Assembly (NCBI GenBank): GCA_910588505.1
Contig: CAJUPQ010000125.1
Span: forward strand, 1 to 5,533
Source of the DNA: an uncultured Hungatella sp.
GTDB taxonomy: Bacteria; Bacillota; Clostridia; Lachnospirales; Lachnospiraceae
Direction of reading: 5' to 3'
Length of the DNA stretch: 5,533 nucleotides
Shown here: in pieces, positions 1 through 5,282 of the stretch
Numbering within the stretch: position 1 is the first letter of the stretch
How the letters are laid out: each line of letters begins with the position of its first letter
Notes under the pieces: model-generated
The model's input: the letters and a program-made list of their open reading frames with translations, nothing else
What the model was told of the DNA's origin: nothing
The model's database searches: none
Made by a program: the position numbers and the translations under genes

Positions 1-86
1 ACACTCTCCACCATTTCCATCATCTCTTCATCTTCCATAACACGGAATGGATGTCTCTTAAACGGATGAAGCTCTGCCAGCGGCAT
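1..86 (-). CDS. parB: ParB/RepB/Spo0J-type partition protein, N-terminal part (runs off window)
   Basis: The minus strand after the parA stop reads MPLAELHPFKRHPF, then RVMEDEEMMEMVES, and leaves the window open. The LHPFK-HPF segment followed by an acidic stretch and an MxExVES motif is the N-terminal signature of ParB nuclease-like domains in clostridial mobile elements. ParB binds parS sites and works with the ParA ATPase in DNA segregation. I chose the ATG at 86-84 because AGGTGA lies five bases upstream. The same frame could start at GTG 95-93, directly after the parA TAG at 98-96. ParB proteins of this type usually have some 20-40 residues before the LHPFK block, so the N-terminus looks shortened. 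The rest of the gene is outside the window, so its integrity is unknown. Family call fairly sure; start uncertain. Confidence 0.7.
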   Translation of the reverse strand, partial: MPLAELHPFKRHPFRVMEDEEMMEMVES

Positions 87-95
87 TCTGATCAC

Positions 96-843
96 CTAAT
101 CTTCCGCCACGATTCCCTTAGGGGCATGGATAAAAATGCTCTTTCCCTCCGCGCTGGTTTCCGCCGCCTTAATGGATAATGGGATACAATTCTCAAAAAT
201 ATGTATCCTGTCCCCATAAGCCTCCCGAAACCGGTCAGAGATATCCTTCGCGTAATTCGTCCTGCGGTCCACCTTGGTATGCAAAATCCCTTCAATGTCT
301 AAGTCCCGATTCAACTGCCGCCGCATCCGTCCAATAGTCTTAATCAGCTGCTGCAGCCCCTTCACCGACAAATAAGTCGATTCTACCGGAATCAGAACAC
401 TGTCTGCTGCCACCAGGGCATTAATGGTTATCATCCTCAGAGAAGGCATAAACAGTCCAGCAAGATAAAATCATACCGTTCCCGAACCCTGTCAATATAC
501 TGCCGCAGGATCGTTTCCCTGCTCATCATGTTCACCAGGGTTGTCTCCATACCTGCCAGCTCAATATTGGCGGGAAGAAAATCCACTCCCTCCTCATGGT
601 GCAGAATCCCCTCATCAGACTCCCAGGGTTCATCATTGACCACCTTCTCCATCAGATTTACCAGGGTAACATCCAGTTCATCCGGTTCCCCAATTCCCAG
701 GCATGCTGTCATACTGCCCTGGCATCTGCGTCAATCAAAAGGACTCTCTTTCCTTCCCTGGCCAGCCCAATGCCCAGATTCACACAAGTTGTACTTTTTC
801 CCACTCCGCCTTTCTGCGAAGCTATGGTTATGACCTTTGCCAT
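96..843 (-). pseudogene. parA: ParA/Soj-type partition ATPase, broken by two frameshifts
   Basis: Three consecutive minus-strand segments in three different frames together give one ParA. Segment 1 starts at ATG 843 behind a GGAGG site and reads MAKVITIASQKGGVGKSTT, with the deviant Walker A at residues 11-19 and LLIDADA at 35-41. It then meets a TGA through loss of one base at about 720-723, where GCCCAGG is expected and GCCAGG is found. Segment 2 (712 to about 452) carries GSMTACLG, DELDVTL, EGILHH, LPANIELAG and Walker B YDFILLDC. Two extra bases at 450-451 (or one lost) shift it again. Segment 3 (449-96) carries MPSLRMITINAL, SVLIPV, GLQQLI and RTNYAKDIS, and ends APKGIVAED. Family members normally run 15-25 residues further. 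DUF6075 lies 27 bases upstream and parB follows at once. No full-length ParA can be made without frame repair. Sequencing error is the main alternative. Confidence 0.92.
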
Positions 844-870
844 CTTTTTTCCTCCGTCCATCGTTTCTCT

Positions 871-1287
871 TTAAGCTGCCCCGCAATACTCCGGATACCG
901 AATCTTCACCGCCTGCCAGAAATAAGGCGCATAGCCACAGCAAAACAGTTCCTCCACCGTATACCGCCCGCATTCTGTCAACTGCTCCTCTAAATCCTCA
1001 TAATCGAACACGCTTGGAGTTCCATTGTTATATAAGTTGTAAGCCATTCGGACAATTTTCTTACTCCCGGAAGTCTGCCACCCATCATGCAGGCACTCCG
1101 TTTTCACTAATCCGGTTCTGAAATCATAAATCTCATTTACATGATCCCTTGTATCCCTATCAATTCCCAGACAGTACACCAGCGCCGCATGGTAAGCGTC
1201 CTGATACCGGCATTGCGGCAAATACTGTTCATAGAACAACTTATGACTTTGACTCCGAAACAATATTGCCCATCCTTCTTTCTCCAT
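871..1287 (-). CDS. DUF6075 family protein, function unknown
   Basis: This is a 138-residue soluble protein with no signal peptide or membrane segment. It matches from memory the DUF6075 family of gut Clostridia. Recognisable blocks are F(Y) near 17-19, the YHAALVYCLGI segment at 32-42 with R47 two codons before the DHVNEIYDF stretch, LHDGWQTSGS at 66-75, the MAYNLYN block at 81-87 and the closing FCCGYAPYFWQAVKIRYPEY at 115-134. It is rich in aromatic residues and Cys/His (H32, H67, C65, C116, C117, C135). I see no catalytic or metal-binding pattern that I can name. Translation starts at ATG 1287 behind a strong GGGAGGG site. The parA pseudogene starts 27 bases after the stop, so the two were probably co-transcribed. 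The setting suggests a cargo or accessory gene of a plasmid or integrative element. The role is unknown. Confidence 0.75.
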   Translation of the reverse strand: MEKEGWAILFRSQSHKLFYEQYLPQCRYQDAYHAALVYCLGIDRDTRDHVNEIYDFRTGLVKTECLHDGWQTSGSKKIVRMAYNLYNNGTPSVFDYEDLEEQLTECGRYTVEELFCCGYAPYFWQAVKIRYPEYCGAA

Positions 1288-1307
1288 AGAATCCCTCCCT
1301 TTCCGCT

Positions 1308-1403
1308 CTATAAAAAAGCCTCCATAAATCCCATCTCCTGGCCGTTTTCCAACTCACCCCTTTTTCTTGACAAGCCTCTGTATTTCTTATAAACTATACA
1401 CAT
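1308..1403 (-). CDS. Possible 31-residue leader ORF upstream of the DUF6075 gene
   Basis: A short minus-strand ORF starts at ATG 1403 with MCIVYKKYRGL. It continues through a basic SRKRGE stretch and ends in GFMEAFL at TAG 1310-1308. It lies 20 bases upstream of the DUF6075 start codon, in a position where a leader peptide or small accessory protein could sit. The ribosome-binding site is poor: the nearest AAGGA is about 14 bases before the ATG. Internal starts are possible, for example ATG 1325 in ATGGAGGCT behind AGGAG. I recognise no family. It may be chance, since a stop-free run of this length is common. Confidence 0.2.
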   Translation of the reverse strand: MCIVYKKYRGLSRKRGELENGQEMGFMEAFL

Positions 1404-1440
1404 ATTCAATCATTCATTCCTTTTCATTGAGATCAGTTTT

Positions 1441-1455
1441 GATAAATTTTTTATC
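1441..1455. repeat. Perfect palindrome GATAAA-ttt-TTTATC
   Basis: A six-base perfect inverted repeat has a three-base centre. It is AT-rich, so it is more likely an operator-like or chance palindrome than a terminator. No U-tract follows on either strand. Confidence 0.35.
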
Positions 1456-1469
1456 CCCCTCCTTCTCTC

Positions 1470-1511
1470 TACAAAACCGCTCATCTCATGTGTTTTATTA
1501 GGTACAAAACC
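1470..1511. repeat. Nine-base direct repeat TACAAAACC, 33 bases apart
   Basis: TACAAAACC occurs at 1470-1478 and again at 1503-1511. The start-to-start distance is 33 bases, close to three helical turns, so both copies would face the same side of the DNA. It could be a binding site upstream of the DUF6075-parA operon, or chance in AT-rich sequence. No third copy is seen nearby. Confidence 0.3.
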
Positions 1512-1550
1512 ATACTGCATAAAAAATAGGAATAAAATCAAAAAACCTCG

Positions 1551-1584
1551 TAAACTTCGGCGTTTATCAAAGTTTTCTAACTTT
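1551..1584. repeat. Two adjacent small inverted repeats at the edge of the flippase remnant
   Basis: TAAAC-ttcggc-GTTTA lies at 1551-1566 and AAAGTT-ttct-AACTTT at 1569-1584. The second has a perfect six-base stem and a four-base loop. Both lie within about 60 bases of the point (about 1606) where similarity to the flippase begins. They could mark an element end, a regulator site or a hotspot for the deletion. Neither is followed by a T-run that would make it a terminator. Confidence 0.35.
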
Positions 1585-1605
1585 ATCCCTATTATAACTC
1601 CTTCC

Positions 1606-2274
1606 CCCTTTATTATGTTCCCTTCCGCCATTACCAATTCCATGGCAGTGCTTTTGCTGCCCACAGTGGCGGAGGCCCAGGCCGACGGTAATGAGTCCCG
1701 CATCGCCCAGACCATTTCTGTCTCCCTGCGATACAGCTTATATATGGGAATTTTGTGTATCGGGGTCTTTACTTTGTTTGGAGCGGAACTGGGTGTCAGC
1801 GTATTCAAAGATCCCTCCGCTGGTACCTTCATGCAGATCTTAGCCTGGCTGTGCCCCTTTCTTTATCTGGCTACCACTATGGGAAGTATCCTCAATGGCC
1901 TTGGCAAGACCACCACTACTTTTCTCCAGAATATCACTGCCCTGATTCTGCGCCTGGCTTTTGTGCTCATAGGCATTCCCCGTTTCGGTATTATGGCCTA
2001 TCTTTGGGGGATGTTAGCCAGTGAGCTGCTGCTTGCCTTTCTTCATCTCGCTTCCCTTAAACGTCTGGTATCCTTCTCCTGGGACGCAATGGAGATGATC
2101 GCAAAGCCTGCGGCTCTTCTGATCATCTCCATCGGAATTTATTATGCTGTATTCTCTTTTTGGGACGGTTTTGACGGACTGGGACTTTTTTTGTCCACGG
2201 CCCTGCATATCGGAGTTCTATGCATTTGTTATGGAGGGCTTCTGGTTGTGTTTCATCTGGCAAAACGAAACTGA
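1606..2274 (+). pseudogene. SpoVB/MurJ-type lipid II or polysaccharide flippase, C-terminal remnant
   Basis: The plus strand reads PFIMFPSAITNSMAVLLLP, then TVAEAQA, the hallmark mid-protein motif of the SpoVB/polysaccharide-flippase branch of the MOP superfamily. About 220 residues follow to TGA 2272-2274. From M at 1615, hydrophobic segments lie at about 41-63, 73-96, 104-121, 126-147, 166-182 and 190-214. The family motif AWLCPFLYL with SILNGLGK is at 77-98. Full SpoVB proteins are about 500 residues or more, so roughly the first 55-60 percent is absent. In-frame sequence upstream of 1606 stays open but is basic, AT-rich and unlike any flippase. No ribosome-binding site precedes ATG 1615, so that ATG is an internal Met. 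SpoVB acts in spore cortex formation; relatives flip lipid-linked sugars. The 3' end is intact and has its own terminator. I cannot decide between SpoVB proper and a paralogue. Confidence 0.85.
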
Positions 2275-2293
2275 CTCTGAAATATTGCAAAGA

Positions 2294-2338
2294 GCCTGAA
2301 AGCATATCTTGCAACACACTTTCAGGCCCTGTATTTTT
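2294..2338. terminator. Hairpin terminator shared by converging fragments
   Basis: GCCTGAAAG at 2294-2302 and CTTTCAGGC at 2319-2327 form a perfect nine-base stem with a 16-base loop. On the plus strand CCTGTATTTTT follows, giving a U-rich tail 20 bases after the flippase stop. On the minus strand the same hairpin follows the small ORF ending at 2357, with TCTTTGCAATATTT as a weaker tail. It fits an intrinsic terminator, stronger on the plus strand. Confidence 0.72.
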
Positions 2339-2356
2339 AACTGGTAATTCACTCAC

Positions 2357-2545
2357 TCAACTTATCCAACAACAACTGATAATGCTTTTGACCAATATGT
2401 CTTCCAGTTCTAAATCAAGTGTATCCATTGTCATATCCAAATAGGAATATCCCAATCTATCGTAAATATCAAGCAGCTCAGATTTTCTGATTCCCAAAAT
2501 TTCTGTTGCACCGCCATGTGATATAGTCAGATTTAATATATACAT
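2357..2545 (-). CDS. Small UPF0175-like protein, possibly N-terminally shortened
   Basis: This 62-residue ORF reads MYILNLTISHGGATEILGI, then RKSELLDIYDRLGYSYLDM and an acidic tail with LDLELEDI. The pattern (G/A)xATEILGIxKxELLDxYxxLGYxYLDM resembles the helix-turn-helix-like core of UPF0175 proteins, small putative DNA-binding or antitoxin-like proteins. Family members usually have 20-30 residues before ISHG, including an LYxxGKIS segment. Here MYILNL runs straight into TISHG, so a few codons may be lost. The start at ATG 2545 is forced by an in-frame TGA three codons upstream. It overlaps the 3' end of the helicase fragment by 13 bases and has no clear ribosome-binding site, so translation would depend on coupling to the helicase. 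No toxin gene sits beside it. Family call is moderate; it may be a remnant. Confidence 0.5.
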   Translation of the reverse strand: MYILNLTISHGGATEILGIRKSELLDIYDRLGYSYLDMTMDTLDLELEDILVKSIISCCWIS

Positions 2546-3210
2546 GCCAAGTTTTCACTCAAAAACTCCGATTTTCTCCCATAGCTTGTACGATAGACGC
2601 CTTTCTGCCCACGGGTCATGGCAACATATAGCAGACATTTCTCTGATGTCAAAGACTCTGCTTCAGATATTGAGTCTGTTTTTCTGATCGCAGCCAATAG
2701 CGGAATAATTCTGTTATTCACGGCGGCAATAAACACACACTTAAACTCCAGCCCCTTTACACGGTGCATCATAGCAACGCGCAGCCCATCAAAGCTGCGT
2801 TCATCAGCCTTGTTTCTTTTAATCCCATAAGAACGAATACCGGCTCTGGTAAACAGCGCAATATAATCATCAACTAACTTCTTGGTTCTTGCAGCCACAC
2901 AAATATCTGTAAGGGCAACACCTTTAGCTTTGAGCTTTCTGATTTCATCAAGGAGAAAATCAAATTCATCGTTTGCATTATTAAAATTCCTGATAATCGG
3001 CTTTTCCCCATGGGTACGAGACCGGCACTTTTCCCCAGGATCAGAGCCTTTATCCAGATCATCAGATGAAATGCCCTTCAGCAGCGCAATAGCATGTTTG
3101 CGAATTTCTTCGGTGGTACGATAGTTAATCCTCAAAGTACTGCTGCACCCACGAACATAAATTCCACACTTAGATAACGCAGGATGGATTGCTTCAAAGC
3201 AAGTCGGCAT
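2533..3210 (-). pseudogene. UvrD/Rep-type superfamily 1 helicase, C-terminal fragment
   Basis: The minus strand encodes about 225 residues covering only the second helicase domain. Motif IV is INYRTTEEIRK at 28-38, motif V AMMHRVKGLEF at 146-156 followed by CVFIAAVN, and motif VI CLLYVAMTRGQ at 192-202 with the arginine that contacts ATP. It ends normally after SYGRKSEFL. The Walker A and DExx motifs, normally several hundred residues upstream, are absent, so it cannot hydrolyse ATP. Similarity starts near LSKCGI at 12-17. What precedes it does not match the VGDxxQ-IY segment expected there. The nominal ATG 3210 has only GGAAGAG hard against it, which is no usable ribosome-binding site. Farther upstream the same frame runs straight back to the TAG of the GH25 gene. 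This helicase type is often mobile-element or defence cargo. The stretch is more AT-rich than the operon beside it. Confidence 0.9.
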
Positions 3211-3240
3211 CTCTTCCGCTACACGAAAAATCCCTCTCTT

Positions 3241-4119
3241 CTACTTCGTCTTCTTCCCATTCCCCTCCTTGTCAAAAAAGTACACCTCTTCTCCGATCCT
3301 CACCCCAGTGTCCTTCACCATCTTGTAATCCTTAAAATAGTACTGTTTGCCGTTGATCTCCCTCCATCCGGTCCCGGGAAAAATCCGTTTATAATTCACA
3401 AAAGCGAACTCCAGGCACACGCTTCCCTCGATGCCCTTCACGTCCGCCCGGTCCGTACACCGCCACAGAGTCCGATTTGGGAAATCGTGGGCCATGCCGT
3501 AGCGGCTGTACCACACGTCATAGGGAAGTTTCCGCATCTCCACATGCTGGGTAAGCCACTCGCTGTCCCCAAACACTACCACCTTGTAGCCCGCCTCCTC
3601 GATGGCGTCACAGAACTCGCCTGTAAGCTTGGTGACCTGATCCCTGGCCAGCTTCTTCTCCTGGACAACCTGGGCGTCCAGCTCAAAAGAGATGGGATAA
3701 GAGACCTTAAGTTCCTTCACCACGTCAAGCACATAGGCCGCCTCTTTCCTGGCCTCCTCCGCGCTGGCCGCCTTACTGTAAAAGCACACGCCGATATCTA
3801 GGTTCGCCTTGGCAGCCCCTTCCATATTGGCCTTAAAATACGGATCCATATCATCACTGTACCCTAAGCGCACCATAACAAAAGAGATATCGTCCTCCGC
3901 CAGCTGCGTCCACCTGATCTCCCCTGATTTATTCTGATATTTTGTAATGGTCACACCCTTTTTCACAGCGCCCTCTATGGTGGACCTGCCGTCAGCGGAA
4001 ATCCAGTATCCGTTTAAATTACTCCATGGGTCAAAAGCCCAGGCCCGGCAGGGACAAAGAATGGCAAGAAATATCCCCATACCCACAGCAGCGAATCGGT
4101 CTCTTCTCTTAATCTTCAT
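3241..4119 (-). CDS. Secreted GH25-fold (lysozyme-like) protein with altered active site
   Basis: A 292-residue exported protein. The basic N-terminus and hydrophobic stretch at 10-22, ending CRAWA-F near 28, form a signal peptide. Residues 55-240 follow the GH25 muramidase pattern: VTITKYQ (56-62), FVMVRLGY (80-87), DPYFKANMEGA (92-102), a VCFYSKA strand (111-117), EEARKEAAYVL (121-131), YPISFELD (141-148), VWYSRYG (202-208) and the GIEGSV block (229-234). The usual catalytic Asp of GIDVSKYQ is Thr57, the usual DxE is ExD (E146, D148), and VDxN near the end is VCLE. GWREINGKQYYF at 251-262 and GVRIGEEVYFF at 272-282 form one cell-wall-binding repeat pair. ATG 4119 overlaps the ytvI stop as TGATG, with AGAGG four bases before; TTG 4122 is an alternative. 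Wall binding looks likely; hydrolase activity is doubtful. Confidence 0.85.
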   Translation of the reverse strand: MKIKRRDRFAAVGMGIFLAILCPCRAWAFDPWSNLNGYWISADGRSTIEGAVKKGVTITKYQNKSGEIRWTQLAEDDISFVMVRLGYSDDMDPYFKANMEGAAKANLDIGVCFYSKAASAEEARKEAAYVLDVVKELKVSYPISFELDAQVVQEKKLARDQVTKLTGEFCDAIEEAGYKVVVFGDSEWLTQHVEMRKLPYDVWYSRYGMAHDFPNRTLWRCTDRADVKGIEGSVCLEFAFVNYKRIFPGTGWREINGKQYYFKDYKMVKDTGVRIGEEVYFFDKEGNGKKTK

Positions 4120-5243
4120 CAATCCTCTTTCCGAAGTCTGTTAATCTCCTGTACTAAAAGCTTCACTTGCTCGATCATGGGATCAAACGCGCCGTACTCA
4201 TACAGCTTTACTCCCACAAGCCCGACGGGAACCGCCAGGATCATACCTGAGATCCCCCGGATCTTAAAACCTACATACAAAAAAACCAGAGTCAGCAGGG
4301 GAGGAAGTCCCATGGAATCCCCTACGATCTTAGGCTGAATGATCTGCCGCACCACCTGAGTCAGCACATACAGAAGGATCAGCCCCACGGCAAAAGCCGC
4401 CTCCCCGGACAAAAGCTTCACCACAGCCCAGGGAAACAGAGCCGTCCCGGTTCCAAACAAAGGCAGAAAATCCAATATGGCGATCAGCACAGCCAGAAGG
4501 ATTCCGTACCTCACTCCCAGGATCAAAAATCCAACTGCCAGCACCACGGCAACCACAAACATGATGCGAAACTGTGCCAGAAAATACCCTCCGATCAGGT
4601 TCTTAAGATCCTTTCGGAACAATCCCCCATATGAATAGAAGGAGCTGGGTATCAATCTCCCCGCCAGATCCCGGATCCGATCCTGCTCCGCGATAAAAAA
4701 ATAGGACGAAAGGATCACCACAATGGAATTGACCAGGGCGCCCGGTATGCCCTTGGCTACATTGCCCGCCACGGTGACAGTGGGAAACGCGATCTTTTGC
4801 ATCAGGCTGCTGGCTATTCCGCCCAGGTTCTCATTAGTCCGGTTAAACCACTCCTGAACCCCTGTGGGCATCCTGGCCACCATCCGGTTTAAGGAGTCCA
4901 GAGCCTCCATCAATTCCAGCCTGACAGCCTCATAGATCTCAGGCATATCCACAACGAGCAGTCTTATTTCTATTATAACTCTTCCGACCAAAAAATACAA
5001 CCCGCCAATGATCCCTGCCAGAACCGCCACCACGATGATCACGGAACTGTGTTTCCGCACCAGGTTCAGCCGCCGCTCCAAAAACTTCACCAGAGGGTTT
5101 GCCACCATGGCGATCAGCCATCCGATCACAAAAGGCAGAAAAAACTTAAGAAGCCACAGGCCTCCCACGCATACCAGCAAGATCTTCATTGCCGGAATCA
5201 GAATATTCAGCAGTATCCGAAGTATCCTTCTCCCATCTTCCAT
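4119..5243 (-). CDS. ytvI: AI-2E family transporter, YtvI-type sporulation membrane protein
   Basis: This 374-residue protein has the layout of the AI-2E/PerM family. Hydrophobic segments lie at about 11-46 (two helices), 67-87, 167-184, 224-242, 246-275, 282-299 and 313-345. Between them, at about 95-155, is the long polar loop typical of the family. The motif ILDFLPLFGTGTALFPWAVV at 256-275 is diagnostic of the YtvI subgroup, and IIQPKIVGDSMGLPPLLTL at 301-319 is the conserved family signature. B. subtilis YtvI is about the same length; its exact role in sporulation is unknown, and transport by this subgroup is not proven. ATG 5243 has only a weak GGTGA four bases upstream, and no better in-frame start lies nearby. 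It begins 39 bases after hisC and shares TGATG with the GH25-like gene, pointing to co-transcription and coupled translation. All family landmarks are present. Confidence 0.9.
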   Translation of the reverse strand: MEDGRRILRILLNILIPAMKILLVCVGGLWLLKFFLPFVIGWLIAMVANPLVKFLERRLNLVRKHSSVIIVVAVLAGIIGGLYFLVGRVIIEIRLLVVDMPEIYEAVRLELMEALDSLNRMVARMPTGVQEWFNRTNENLGGIASSLMQKIAFPTVTVAGNVAKGIPGALVNSIVVILSSYFFIAEQDRIRDLAGRLIPSSFYSYGGLFRKDLKNLIGGYFLAQFRIMFVVAVVLAVGFLILGVRYGILLAVLIAILDFLPLFGTGTALFPWAVVKLLSGEAAFAVGLILLYVLTQVVRQIIQPKIVGDSMGLPPLLTLVFLYVGFKIRGISGMILAVPVGLVGVKLYEYGAFDPMIEQVKLLVQEINRLRKED

Positions 5244-5282
5244 CCTGTCACCAGCTCCATTTTCCCATCTAATGCCTTGATC

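Larger units (their letters stand above)
1404..1605. other. AT-rich spacer between parA block and flippase remnant; no supported gene
   Basis: With 1288-1403 this makes a stretch of about 320 bases without a recognisable gene. The minus strand carries TATAAT (complement of 1591-1596), which could be a -10 box for transcription toward DUF6075-parA, but no convincing -35 box lies 16-18 bases upstream. The plus strand has TTGACA at 1367-1372 and TATAAA at 1388-1393, with a spacer of only 15. Short palindromes and one direct repeat are listed separately. Frames run open across parts of it on both strands, but none shows family resemblance. Somewhere between about 1550 and 1606 it joins the interior of the flippase gene, so one edge is a recombination or deletion junction. 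Confidence 0.5.

Noticed and set aside
445..455. Programmed frameshift in parA
   Set aside because: I see no slippery heptamer with a downstream structure, two separate shifts would be needed, and ParA families are not known to use recoding. Mutation or read error is simpler.
731..973. 80-residue open frame on the minus strand spanning the DUF6075/parA boundary
   Set aside because: It overlaps the DUF6075 C-terminus and the ParA Walker A region in the wrong frame; both of those are recognised.
1367..1393. Plus-strand promoter TTGACA ... TATAAA reading toward the flippase remnant
   Set aside because: The spacer is only 15 bases and no translatable start with a ribosome-binding site follows. 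Kept only as a note in the spacer entry.
1410..1832. 140-residue open frame on the minus strand across the flippase start and spacer
   Set aside because: Its first half is antisense to the recognisable flippase coding sequence. The rest is basic, AT-derived sequence with no start signal and no family resemblance that I could support.
2533..3210. Complete small helicase gene starting at ATG 3210
   Set aside because: Only domain-2 motifs IV-VI are present, Walker A and DExx are missing, and no ribosome-binding site precedes the ATG.
3184..3801. 205-residue open frame on the plus strand
   Set aside because: It is antisense to the GH25-like gene, which has a signal peptide, domain motifs and operon coupling. 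The plus-strand product resembles nothing.
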